Source: Hirschia sp964351655
GTDB taxonomy: Bacteria > Pseudomonadota > Alphaproteobacteria > Caulobacterales > Hyphomonadaceae
Reading direction: 5' to 3'
Assembly: GCA_964351655.1 (NCBI GenBank)
Contig: CAYGPD010000007.1
Span: forward strand, 31,546-95,545
DNA length: 64,000 nt
The notes under the pieces: model-generated
What the model was told of the DNA's origin: nothing
Database searches by the model: none
The model's input: the letters and a program-made list of their open reading frames with translations, nothing else
Shown here: in pieces, positions 55,692-64,000 of the stretch
How positions within the stretch are numbered: position 1 is the stretch's first letter
Layout: each line of letters starts with the position of its first letter
Translations under genes and position numbers: made by a program

Positions 55692-57791
55692 TTAGAATGG
55701 TGCTTTTACAGTAAAGCGCGCATTCAAAGGTGCACCTGTTGAAATATTTGTGTTGCTGTGTGCATCAGGGAAATAATCTTCATCAAGCAGGTTTTCGACA
55801 TTCATTTGAAGCTGCACACCATTTTGCAACTTATAGAAAACAGCTGCATCAACACGCGTATAGTCTGGAATAAGAACCTTGTTGTCAGAGTTCACAAACT
55901 GCTCATCCTGATACACCACACCAAGACCAAACCCTAATGCTTGTGTCACGTCATAACGGTTCCAAAGTGAGAATGTGTTCTCAGGCACCTGCCCCGCACG
56001 GTTTCCATTAGGAACTGTTGAGTCCAAATTGCTGTAACCCACATTCAGATTCCACTGATCTGTGATTTGACCACCCAACTGAACTTCAAAGCCTTTAGTT
56101 TCAGTTGTAACAATTCTCTGGTCTTCACCATTATCAGCGATCTCAGTTGTATCACGGTCAAGTTGGAAATACGCAGTCGTCAAACTCAAAACAGGTGTAA
56201 TATCCCATTTCAAACCAATTTCTTGGTTGATGAACTCTTCAGGGTCAAGTTTAGATGTTGAGTCGCTCAAGGTCAGGAATTGATCACCAGAACGCGGCAA
56301 GAATGATTTACTATAGCTTACATAAGCAGAAATGTTTTCAGCAGGCTTATAGATCAATCCAGCACGTGGCGAAACTTCCTCATCTGTGCGGGTGAAAACA
56401 TCACCGCTGAAGAGGTCGTTTGCAGTGATGTCAAACTGGTCAAAACGCAATCCCGCGATGACTTTGAAGTGGTCACCAATATCAATTTGGTCTTGCACAT
56501 AACCGGACGTAACTTGAACCTCTGAATCACGTGTACGTACAGGTTTTGAGAAAGAGAATTCACTAATTTGCAATGGGAATGACAGATCAAATGCCGCTTT
56601 ATCTGTGCCAGTTGACGCAAACACATTATCAAAACGTGCATTGCTTGTTTGCTGATCCGCAATTTCAGCACCTACCAAGAATGTGTGCCCTAGTGGTCCA
56701 GTATTAAAGTTAGATACTAAATTGGATTGCATAATAAAGTTGCGACGATCAGTTGCATCTTTATAACCATCTAATTGCACAGTATTGGCATCTAAACCGC
56801 CGACAATATCAGTTGCTGTCGTGTTGATGTCAGAAGAATATAGGTTCTGGTAGAGTTTATCATAGCGCGCAAACTGCGCTGTTGTATTCCATACGAGATT
56901 TTCATTGAATTGGTGATCTACACGTGCGCGAACAATGTGAGCTTCCAGTGTCGTAAAGTTCTGATCTTCACTTCCAAAGAATGCATCTCTAAAGCCAGTC
57001 ACAGGTGAAAACACACCATCACCGTCGAGATCTTCTGAAGGGATACCACGGTCTACACCGCGATCATCGTTCACATACTCATAAGACAACAACAAACTTG
57101 TTTTGTCTGAAAGTTCATTCAAATAAGTTGGGTTGATCGCGTAGCGGTCGCCCTCAAAAACGTCTCTGTGGTTTTGAAATGACTCAACAAGCGCATTAAT
57201 ACGGAAACCGTCATTCTCACTTGTCGGCAAGTTAGAATCTAAAGCGACAGAATACTCACCAAATGTATCAACACCTGCTGTGATGCTGTTGAAGCTTTTT
57301 TCTAGATCAGGCTTTTTCGTTGCACGGTTCACAACACCGCCGCCGCCGCCACGACCAAAAATCATAGCGTTTGAACCACGTAAAATCTCGACCTGCTCAA
57401 TGTTGTAGAGCGGACGAAAATACTGAACATCATCGCGTAGACCATCTAAGAAGAAGTCAGCAGTTGTGTTTTGGCCGCGAATAGAGATTTGGTCGCGGTG
57501 TCCTTCACCCTGCCCGGCCGTCACACCCGGGGCATAGCGAGTGATATCACCCATATTTGTGAAACCATGCTCAAAAATAGCATCAGCACCGATAACTGAA
57601 AGACTTTGGGGCACATCAATAATAGGCGTGAGTGTTTTCGTACCACTGAACTTTTCGTTGGAAAGGTATGTACCAGTTACAACAACTTTATCCTGCACAG
57701 ACGGAGACTCAGATTCCTTCTCGTCCGCAAAAGAAGTGTTCGAAAAACTCAATAAAGCCGCAGCAGCGACCCCCCAATACAACTTACTCAT
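55692..57791 (-). CDS. TonB-dependent siderophore receptor
   Basis: 699-residue outer-membrane receptor. Signal peptide to about FADE (23), TonB-box region DKVVVTG (34-40), plug domain with DGLRDDVQYFRPLYNIEQVE and a glycine run GRGGGGGVVNRATKK, then a 22-strand barrel ending in phenylalanine (FTVKAPF). Resembles catecholate receptors such as Fiu. A Fur-like palindrome lies 30 bp upstream. Confidence 0.92.
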   Translation of the reverse strand: MSKLYWGVAAAALLSFSNTSFADEKESESPSVQDKVVVTGTYLSNEKFSGTKTLTPIIDVPQSLSVIGADAIFEHGFTNMGDITRYAPGVTAGQGEGHRDQISIRGQNTTADFFLDGLRDDVQYFRPLYNIEQVEILRGSNAMIFGRGGGGGVVNRATKKPDLEKSFNSITAGVDTFGEYSVALDSNLPTSENDGFRINALVESFQNHRDVFEGDRYAINPTYLNELSDKTSLLLSYEYVNDDRGVDRGIPSEDLDGDGVFSPVTGFRDAFFGSEDQNFTTLEAHIVRARVDHQFNENLVWNTTAQFARYDKLYQNLYSSDINTTATDIVGGLDANTVQLDGYKDATDRRNFIMQSNLVSNFNTGPLGHTFLVGAEIADQQTSNARFDNVFASTGTDKAAFDLSFPLQISEFSFSKPVRTRDSEVQVTSGYVQDQIDIGDHFKVIAGLRFDQFDITANDLFSGDVFTRTDEEVSPRAGLIYKPAENISAYVSYSKSFLPRSGDQFLTLSDSTSKLDPEEFINQEIGLKWDITPVLSLTTAYFQLDRDTTEIADNGEDQRIVTTETKGFEVQLGGQITDQWNLNVGYSNLDSTVPNGNRAGQVPENTFSLWNRYDVTQALGFGLGVVYQDEQFVNSDNKVLIPDYTRVDAAVFYKLQNGVQLQMNVENLLDEDYFPDAHSNTNISTGAPLNARFTVKAPF

Positions 57792-57820
57792 ATGTTAACT
57801 ATGCCCTGTAAACAATCAAT

Positions 57821-57839
57821 AATGCGAATTAATCGCAAA
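57821..57839 (-). promoter_or_regulatory. Fur-like operator
   Basis: TGCGA (57823-57827) and TCGCA (57833-57837) form a perfect inverted repeat with a 5-base AT spacer, just upstream of the receptor gene. It resembles the TGC...GCA Fur boxes of alphaproteobacteria. Iron repression is inference. Confidence 0.6.
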
Positions 57840-58038
57840 TTCCACGGCGGTCATACCAACCTGCAACTGATTTGCAAGTGCGAAAATTAGTTATGTGAGA
57901 TTACAATTCATTTCGTGGCAAAAGAAACACACTTCGCGTCTCACTAAAATTTGCCAAGGCGTAGAACAATTCCCAAACAGAGCAAGACATGATTACTCTC
58001 TGAGTCATTCTATGATGCCTAACTGTTTGAGGTTTCAA

Positions 58039-58818
58039 ATGAGAACACGCACACGCCTCTACAGACTTCTCGAACCATCTGTTCGGGATAAAGGCATTTC
58101 AACACTCAACATCCTATTGATCCTGCTTGTGCTAGTGAGTTTCCTAACCTTCTCTCTTGAAACAGAGATGAGCTTGTCACAAGAGTTTAGAAACCAACTT
58201 GCCGGTTTCAATCTGATAGTATTGGCTATCTTTGCTTTGGAGTATGTTGCACGGGTTTGGGTCTCGGCTGAGAATACAGCTTATAACGGCATAGGTGGGC
58301 GCATCACCTATATGCTCACGCCTTTTGCCATTACTGACCTTCTTGCTTTTCTTCCGGAACTACTCGCTCTTATAATCACGGCTGGTGATGCACGCGCTGT
58401 TGCTGCGCTTAAAGCTCTACGTTTATTCCGATTGTTGAAGCTTGCGCGCTTTGTACCCGCTTTCGGTATGCTCTGGTCTGCCCTCAAGCGATCGGGGGCG
58501 CAGCTTGGTGTAGCATTAATTGTGGCGCTTGCATTGATATATGTTTCGGCCATCATCATTTATTTCATCGAAGGCGACATCCAACCTGACGCGTTTGGAT
58601 CAATACCACGTGCGACATGGTGGGCTGTCGCAACTTTAACCACAGTGGGCTATGGTGATGCCTACCCGATAACTGTGTTGGGAAAGATGTTTGCTGGCGT
58701 TATCGCACTTGCGGGAATTGGTGTTGTTGCATTGCCAGCGGGTATATTTGCGTCCGCAGTATCAGATGAAGTGGATGAACGCGAGAAAATGAAAAAGCAC
58801 AACAAAGATCATTCATGA
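58039..58818 (+). CDS. voltage-gated-type ion channel
   Basis: 259 residues from ATG 58039 (GAGG six bases upstream). Helices S1-S4 with positive residues in LKALRLFRLLKLARF (124-138), then S5-pore-S6 with the selectivity filter TTVGYGD (201-207), the K+ channel signature. Overlaps the next gene by 4 bp (ATGA), so the two are translationally coupled. The region 57840-58038 holds a promoter; no other gene. Confidence 0.92.
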   Translation: MRTRTRLYRLLEPSVRDKGISTLNILLILLVLVSFLTFSLETEMSLSQEFRNQLAGFNLIVLAIFALEYVARVWVSAENTAYNGIGGRITYMLTPFAITDLLAFLPELLALIITAGDARAVAALKALRLFRLLKLARFVPAFGMLWSALKRSGAQLGVALIVALALIYVSAIIIYFIEGDIQPDAFGSIPRATWWAVATLTTVGYGDAYPITVLGKMFAGVIALAGIGVVALPAGIFASAVSDEVDEREKMKKHNKDHS

Positions 58819-59528
58819 GCGCATATCCTTCCCCAGACGCATCAAAAAAAGCAATGCTGGCGCGTCCCGCTTGGTCCAGCTTGCAAGATGCACATTTAGA
58901 TATTTCGACGGGAAATAATATTGCACGCATTTATAATCCCGAAGTAAATGTATTCCTCGCAACAGCTGCAGACGATGACGCGTCTTGGCGAGCCGCAGAA
59001 ATGCTCGTACCAGATAATCAGGAAGTCTATGTCGTACAAGCTGGCGCACCGCCCCGCTTTTTGAGCTTGAATATGGTCAAGTCTGCACCTTGTGTTCAAA
59101 TGGTTGGAGGAGAAACATTCCCTGATTACGAAACCTCTCACGAAATTGTAACTTTAGGCCAAACCGATGCTGCGGAAATGTTGGCACTAGCTGAATTAAC
59201 CCAACCCGGTCCATTTCGACTATCGACCTATAAAATGGGTGAATTTATTGGTATCCGCATCAATGGCCGCCTTGCAGCAATGGCGGGAGAACGGTTTCGA
59301 TTTTCTGGTCTATGCGAGCTAAGCGCAATATGTACGCACCCCGAGTTCCAAGGCATGGGACTCGGCAAAAGTTTATCTGCAATCAAATCCAAGCAAATTG
59401 TTGCACGCGGTGAACGCCCTTTTCTACATGCTTGGAAAACGAATGCTCACGCAATTAAGCTCTATGAAAAACTTGGATATCGAATTTTTCAAGAAGTGAC
59501 TGCATCTGTGTTTGTGAAATCGGCATAA
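58815..59528 (+). CDS. GNAT-family acetyltransferase, FR47-like
   Basis: 237 residues. The C-terminal half carries the acetyl-CoA site CTHPEFQGMGLGKSL (about 175-189) and AIKLYEKLGYRIF; the N-terminal 110 residues are family-specific. Coupled to the K+ channel gene by a 4-bp overlap, an unusual partnership. Substrate unknown. Confidence 0.88.
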   Translation: MSAYPSPDASKKAMLARPAWSSLQDAHLDISTGNNIARIYNPEVNVFLATAADDDASWRAAEMLVPDNQEVYVVQAGAPPRFLSLNMVKSAPCVQMVGGETFPDYETSHEIVTLGQTDAAEMLALAELTQPGPFRLSTYKMGEFIGIRINGRLAAMAGERFRFSGLCELSAICTHPEFQGMGLGKSLSAIKSKQIVARGERPFLHAWKTNAHAIKLYEKLGYRIFQEVTASVFVKSA

Positions 59529-59539
59529 GTCACACGACT

Positions 59540-60463
59540 TCAAAAATCATGCATGGCGATTTGTCGGTATGACTGCAACTGCCCTTCCTCTGAGCGTTTC
59601 CAAATACAAATAGCTTTGCCTATAGAAACACCTGTTTGATCTTCACCAATCCAACGCAAATTATAACTTGAGAAGGATATGGCACCGCCTTCAACTTTAT
59701 CTAAACGATCAACCGACACATCTACATAATCAAATGGCGGCCAATGCGATGTATATTCCTTCAAAAAGGCAGCAATCGAATCACGCCCCCGAGCCATAGG
59801 CGCATCATGAGGGGCATAAGCTGCATCTTTTGCATAAATCCAAAGCAATTTGTCCGGCTGCTGGCGCTTCATTAAGGTATCATTGAATTCACTAAACGCG
59901 GAGACTTCGTAACTCAATTCATCTGACACAGGTAAGCCGGGAATTTGGTGTGCAGGCGTACTTTCAATATTGGAGAAATGCATCAGCTCGCGAAGGCCTT
60001 CATAGGCAGCATCATAATTCCAAGCAGACGCATATAGTTTTATTGAACCCTCATCTTGAATTTCCCAGACGTCAAAATATGTGCCGGACAACGATTTTTC
60101 TTCCGATTGTTCTGTGACGATTATCTCTGTTTGAAACGACCCAATTTCAACAATCATATGTCCGAGGTCTAAAACCTCTTCTTCAGTTTTGAGAAAAGAT
60201 TCGGTATCAAAACGGTCAAAATAAGCCGCATAATACTGAGAAATTTGGTCTAAACCCAATCCAGTCTCTTGGTATTCAGGCTGGACACGACCATTGGGCG
60301 CATAAAAGGGAAGAATTACTTCTGCACTTTCCTCAAGCATTGCTTGGGTAAATGTCTTTGTATGGTTTGCGCGGATTTCATCGAATGTTTCGGCTTCGGC
60401 ACCTCCCCACATCGACAATGTTAACGTTGTCAAACTTGATAGTAACAGTAATCCACGTATCAT
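59540..60463 (-). CDS. periplasmic protein with possible tandem NTF2/SnoaL-like domains
   Basis: 307 residues with signal peptide ending GGAEA (about 24). Two halves, about 30-165 and 185-307, each look like a SnoaL/NTF2-type cone: the first has ILPFYAPNGRV, YFDVWEIQDEG; the second has LLWIYAKDAAYAPHDAPMARGRDSI-type content (AYAPHDAPMARGRDSIAAFL) and ICIWKR. The gene ends close to the convergent GNAT. Function unknown; domain call is by pattern only. Confidence 0.65.
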   Translation of the reverse strand: MIRGLLLLSSLTTLTLSMWGGAEAETFDEIRANHTKTFTQAMLEESAEVILPFYAPNGRVQPEYQETGLGLDQISQYYAAYFDRFDTESFLKTEEEVLDLGHMIVEIGSFQTEIIVTEQSEEKSLSGTYFDVWEIQDEGSIKLYASAWNYDAAYEGLRELMHFSNIESTPAHQIPGLPVSDELSYEVSAFSEFNDTLMKRQQPDKLLWIYAKDAAYAPHDAPMARGRDSIAAFLKEYTSHWPPFDYVDVSVDRLDKVEGGAISFSSYNLRWIGEDQTGVSIGKAICIWKRSEEGQLQSYRQIAMHDF

Positions 60464-60662
60464 ATCTCATCCCCCTATTTAAAATTATTGATGCTGCATG
60501 CCGTACGCGACTATTATAACAGTCTTTTCCTAAACATGATGGCGCACCAAAATTGCAGTGCTTAGCCAACCCGTTTATACCTTTATAGCAACTTTACCCG
60601 AAACCCACAAATTGAATGTATTTCCTCTTTCCCTTCACAGCGAGCGGTGGTAAGTCCCAGCA

Positions 60663-62474
60663 ATGAAATCACGTGATAAAATCCGCAATTTTTCCATCGT
60701 CGCGCACATCGACCATGGAAAATCCACACTCGCTGACCGCCTTATTCAGGTGACGGGCGGCTTAACTGAACGCGAAATGAAAGCTCAGGTACTCGACTCA
60801 ATGGATATTGAGCGCGAGCGCGGGATCACGATTAAAGCGCAAACAGTCCGCCTCAACTATACTGCCAAAGATGGTGAGACATATACGCTCAACCTGATGG
60901 ATACGCCTGGGCACGTTGACTTTGCCTATGAAGTCTCCCGCTGTTTGAATGCGTGTGAAGGTTCATTGCTTGTCGTCGATGCCTCTCAAGGTGTTGAAGC
61001 GCAAACATTGGCGAATGTGTATCAGGCGATTGATGCCAACCATGAAATAGTGCCTGTGCTCAACAAAGTTGACCTTCCTGCAGCAGACATTGATCGCGTA
61101 AAAGCACAGATTGAAGATGTGATCGGGATTGATGCGTCTGATGCTGTGGAAATATCCGCCAAGACGGGTCTTGGTGTTCCTGATGTGTTGGAAGCAATTA
61201 TTACGCGCTTGCCGCCACCAAAAGATGGTGACGAAACTGCGCCGCTAAAAGCCTCTCTCGTGGATGCTTATTATGACCCATATATGGGCGTTGTGGTGAT
61301 TGTGCGCATCGTCGACGGCATCATGAAAAAGAAACAAAAAGTTCGGATGATCCAAACTGGAGCCGTCTACGAACTTGACCGTGTGGGCTATTTCCGTCCG
61401 GGCCGTTTGGAAGATGCTGACGCACTCTATCCTGGTGAAGTTGGATTTCTGACAGCTTCCATCAAGGAAGTGGCAGACTGTGCTGTGGGTGATACGATCA
61501 CCGAAGATAAAAAGCCATGCGTGGGTAAACTCCCCGGCTTTAAAGAAGTGCAGCCCGTGGTTTTCTGTGGTCTCTTTCCTGTAGATGCGGCTGATTTTGA
61601 CGACCTTCGTAATGCGATGGGCAAACTGCGTCTGAATGATGCGAGTTTCTCATGGGAAATGGAAAGCTCGGCGGCGTTGGGCTTTGGTTTCCGCTGTGGT
61701 TTCTTGGGGCTATTGCACCTTGAAATCATTCAGGAACGCTTGAGCCGTGAATTTGACCTAGACCTTATCGCAACTGCCCCTTCTGTTATTTATGAAATGG
61801 CGATGCGCGACGGGACAGAGATTGAGCTGCACAACCCTGCTGATATGCCGGATGTAATGCAGATTTTGGAAATCCGTGAACCTTGGATTTCAGCGACAAT
61901 TATGACTCCCGATGAATATCTGGGCAGCATATTGAAGCTGTGTCAGGAACGCCGTGGTTTGCAGATCGATCTTTCCTATGTGGGGTCGCGGGCAATGGTG
62001 AAATATGAACTCCCCCTCAACGAGGTAGTGTTTGATTTCTATGACCGCCTAAAATCCATATCTAAGGGCTATGCATCTTTTGATTATCAGATCAAAGACC
62101 ACCGCGCAGAAGACCTTGTGAAAATGTCTATCCTCGTCAATGAGGAACCTGTGGATGCCCTATCTATGCTTGTGCACCGCTCCCGCGCTGAAGGGCGTGG
62201 CCGTGCGATGTGTGAGCGCTTGAAAGAGCTTATTCCGCGCCACCAGTTTAAAATCCCTATTCAGGCAGCCATTGGGGGCAAGGTGATTGCCCGTGAAACC
62301 ATCGCGGCCATGCGTAAGGATGTGACGGCCAAATGTTATGGGGGTGATGCCTCCCGTAAACGTAAACTACTGGATAAACAAAAAGCCGGTAAGAAACGTA
62401 TGCGCCAATTTGGTAAAGTGGAAATTCCACAAGAAGCCTTTGTGGCCGCCCTTAAAATGGATGGCGACAGCTAG
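60663..62474 (+). CDS. lepA: elongation factor 4
   Basis: Ribosome-associated GTPase. 603 residues. G1 AHIDHGKSTLADR (about 14-26), G2/switch region RERGITIKAQ, DTPGHVDF (G3), NKVD (G4), then the EF-G-like domains and LepA C-terminal domain ending in IPQEAFVAALK. ATG 60663 preceded by a 199-bp gap without a visible gene. Confidence 0.97.
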   Translation: MKSRDKIRNFSIVAHIDHGKSTLADRLIQVTGGLTEREMKAQVLDSMDIERERGITIKAQTVRLNYTAKDGETYTLNLMDTPGHVDFAYEVSRCLNACEGSLLVVDASQGVEAQTLANVYQAIDANHEIVPVLNKVDLPAADIDRVKAQIEDVIGIDASDAVEISAKTGLGVPDVLEAIITRLPPPKDGDETAPLKASLVDAYYDPYMGVVVIVRIVDGIMKKKQKVRMIQTGAVYELDRVGYFRPGRLEDADALYPGEVGFLTASIKEVADCAVGDTITEDKKPCVGKLPGFKEVQPVVFCGLFPVDAADFDDLRNAMGKLRLNDASFSWEMESSAALGFGFRCGFLGLLHLEIIQERLSREFDLDLIATAPSVIYEMAMRDGTEIELHNPADMPDVMQILEIREPWISATIMTPDEYLGSILKLCQERRGLQIDLSYVGSRAMVKYELPLNEVVFDFYDRLKSISKGYASFDYQIKDHRAEDLVKMSILVNEEPVDALSMLVHRSRAEGRGRAMCERLKELIPRHQFKIPIQAAIGGKVIARETIAAMRKDVTAKCYGGDASRKRKLLDKQKAGKKRMRQFGKVEIPQEAFVAALKMDGDS

Positions 62475-62503
62475 ATCGATTTTTTATGGCTCCCAACGAC
62501 TGA

Positions 62504-62523
62504 ACCTTCCTTTCGGGGAAGGT
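62504..62523 (+). other. small hairpin after lepA
   Basis: ACCTTCC (62504-62510) pairs with GGAAGGT (62517-62523) and the loop contains TTCG, a stable tetraloop. No T run, so it may protect the message end instead of terminating. Confidence 0.5.
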
Positions 62524-62604
62524 AGCAATCAAAGCCAAAAGATATATAGGTTCATTGGAACAATGGGTGATTGCAGAGAACTTTCACTCAGTCAACACGC
62601 TGCA

Positions 62605-63822
62605 TTATATTTCAATCCTCTGAGAAATAGCCCTATCAACAAGTTGAGAAACCAATTTGGAAGCACCTACCACTTTGATTTTATTCATAAATGTCAAGGG
62701 CCCTAAATTTAGAAAAAGTTTACCAAAAACCTCATCTGCAAAGCTACTGCTTATCAAAGCAACCCCCTCCATATCCAACACAATAGATTGAGAGCCGGAG
62801 TTCAAAATATTCTCTATTTTTAGCCTTGTCTGTTTGGCTAATTCCCTAGAACCAAAGTTTTTACACTCTTCTAACATTTTTAAATTTACATTTTTTTCTT
62901 CTGCATATCTATCTGCATGAGAATAACTTGGCACATATGGTTTATTGTTAAACCGCAACGCTTCCTCCAATGCATTTTTGTTATTCGTGGAAATATTACA
63001 CACAACAACTGACCCCGCGTAAGGAACATTTTGTTTTTTTGCATGCACACCATTTTTTTCGCTAAAACTCAATGATGCCTTATTTGAATAAATGTAAAAC
63101 TTCCCTCCGGTTACCTGCGCAAGCCTGAAAGAGCCAAACAAACCATTTCCCATGTTGGTAGTTCTATTTCTCGTAATGCCTTCTCTTATCGCTCGATCTA
63201 AGGCTTCCGAGTCAGACTGAATATCACGATGCGTCTCACGCAATGTAACTGGAATCGACCGACCGGCATCACATACGATAAACTCTACAAACCCATTACT
63301 CTTAACAGTCATCTGAAGAACGCCTCCCACTGGGCTGTCCGCATGACTTAACGCATTATCCATTATCTCATTCAGCGACCACTCCAGAGGAGCAATCTTA
63401 TCTCTTGAAAAGTCATCGATTGAACGCAACATCTGTTCAACAAACAAATTTACCAACTCATATTGTTGGTCTGCATTTTTAAATATTTTGGCAGGTATGT
63501 GATTTTTTCGTACTCTAGAGGTTTCTGCGTATGCTAACGGATCTATCAAATGTGCCCAATTGCAATTTATAAACAAATTTTTTAATTTTGTGTCTTCAGG
63601 CAGTTCCAACAAAGTTTTAATACCTGAAGCGTATTTCGCTCTACAAGCAAACGCAAAGGGTAACATATCTTGTGCGTAAGCAGTTTCCAGTTTTGTAAAA
63701 TCAAAAACTATAGAATCGTACCCTTGATGAATCAATTTATGCATAGTGGCACATGCCACGCTCAAATATTCATGTCCAAAATTCCCTCTGACAATCAGAT
63801 GATTACGGTTAGTTTCTATCAA
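62605..63822 (-). CDS. STAS - GHKL ATPase - STAS-like protein
   Basis: 405 residues from TTG (63820-63822), preceded by a G-rich Shine-Dalgarno-like run. Residues about 1-95 look like a STAS fold (SIVFDFTKLETAYAQDMLPF). Residues about 130-280 are a GHKL ATPase: N-box EIMDNALSHA (Asn156), CDAGRSIP (Asp185) and GNGLFGS (226-230, 231). Residues about 340-405 match the STAS-like DUF4325 pattern (SIVLDMEGVALISSS, ADEVFGKLFLNLG). It combines the parts of anti-sigma/anti-anti-sigma switching in one chain. The gene looks AT-richer than its neighbours. No partner visible before the window end. Confidence 0.75.
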   Translation of the reverse strand: MIETNRNHLIVRGNFGHEYLSVACATMHKLIHQGYDSIVFDFTKLETAYAQDMLPFAFACRAKYASGIKTLLELPEDTKLKNLFINCNWAHLIDPLAYAETSRVRKNHIPAKIFKNADQQYELVNLFVEQMLRSIDDFSRDKIAPLEWSLNEIMDNALSHADSPVGGVLQMTVKSNGFVEFIVCDAGRSIPVTLRETHRDIQSDSEALDRAIREGITRNRTTNMGNGLFGSFRLAQVTGGKFYIYSNKASLSFSEKNGVHAKKQNVPYAGSVVVCNISTNNKNALEEALRFNNKPYVPSYSHADRYAEEKNVNLKMLEECKNFGSRELAKQTRLKIENILNSGSQSIVLDMEGVALISSSFADEVFGKLFLNLGPLTFMNKIKVVGASKLVSQLVDRAISQRIEI

Positions 63823-63943
63823 AATAAGCCCCCCCCTTTGGAAAATTTTACTCTATCTTCAATTGAAGCTTTCTTTCAATACATAAAAAAGACTCCTCCC
63901 CGCTCCATACACCAAAACCTCCGCCATTTGACTGTCTTTACTC

Positions 63944-63974
63944 GGTGCGATTGCCAATTAGAAATTGGCGCACC
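63944..63974. repeat. imperfect inverted repeat near right edge
   Basis: GCCAATT (63953-63959) and AATTGGC (63963-63969) form a perfect stem with an AGA loop; outside it GGTGC (63944-63948) pairs with GCACC (63970-63974) with a bulge. It may be a terminator of a gene beyond the edge or an element end. Confidence 0.45.
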
Positions 63975-64000
63975 TGTGCCTTCGCTTTGCTCGTCGGCCT

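Noticed and set aside
62338..62706. 122-codon frame crossing the end of lepA
   Set aside because: Out of frame with lepA and overlapping the convergent STAS-GHKL gene; no family resemblance.
1..64000. tRNA, rRNA, CRISPR arrays, prophage or insertion sequences
   Set aside because: No cloverleaf-like sequence, spaced direct repeats, transposase or integrase motifs were seen in any intergenic region.

Overview
The window looks like a chromosomal segment of an alphaproteobacterium of moderate to low GC content. The gene content (serC-serA pair, very long NAD-glutamate dehydrogenase, an FzlA-like division protein, CC0125-type lipoprotein, ruvB-ybgC-tolQRAB-pal-cpoB cluster) points to the Caulobacterales/Hyphomonadaceae; a Hirschia-like organism is my best guess, inferred from gene content and base composition only. 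Almost everything is core metabolism and housekeeping; no phage, insertion sequence, CRISPR array, rRNA or tRNA gene was recognised.

Layout. 1-3.2 kb (minus): two tandem secreted alpha/beta-hydrolase lipoproteins and cysS. 3.4-5.4 kb: folE behind a candidate THF-II-type riboswitch, a minus-strand XRE regulator/membrane-protein pair with four operator-like repeats, and hisI. 5.6-10.6 kb: a GH108 muramidase fused to a serine-protease domain, an RluD-type pseudouridine synthase, rpoH and a degenerate SDR protein. 10.6-12.7 kb (minus): purA and a PagL-like outer-membrane protein. 12.8-20.8 kb: ruvB, ybgC, tolQ, tolR, tolA, tolB, pal, cpoB and a YbjN-family protein, the envelope-constriction cluster. 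20.7-26.4 kb: tilS, ftsH, cupin, folP, thiD. 26.4-30.8 kb: DMT transporter (minus), serC and serA behind a structured leader, and a TRIC-family channel. 30.8-34.6 kb: ruvA/ruvC (minus, away from ruvB) and several small proteins of unknown role. 34.9-39.7 kb: phosphomannomutase/phosphoglucomutase, glmS, galU (sugar-nucleotide supply for the envelope), with a strong candidate small RNA in front of glmS. 39.8-42.4 kb (minus): MBOAT O-acyltransferase plus an SGNH-like partner. 42.5-49.6 kb: argE, two GST-fold proteins (one probably FzlA), a CDF metal exporter, a lipoprotein, a HerA-like ATPase and an AI-2E family exporter. 50.2-55.6 kb: the 1612-residue gdhZ and an acetyltransferase. 55.7-60.5 kb: TonB-dependent siderophore receptor with a Fur-like operator, a voltage-gated-type ion channel coupled to a GNAT, and a periplasmic protein that may carry two NTF2-like domains. 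60.7-63.8 kb: lepA and a partner-switching-type protein with STAS, GHKL ATPase and STAS-like parts.

The most unusual items are the muramidase-protease fusion, the single-chain STAS-GHKL-STAS protein at the right end, the operator array of the XRE/membrane pair, and two structured C-rich RNA candidates (36541-36717 and 49825-49907). Functions rest on motifs read by eye; no similarity search was run. Coordinates of starts were adjusted where an internal start with a better ribosome binding site was visible.
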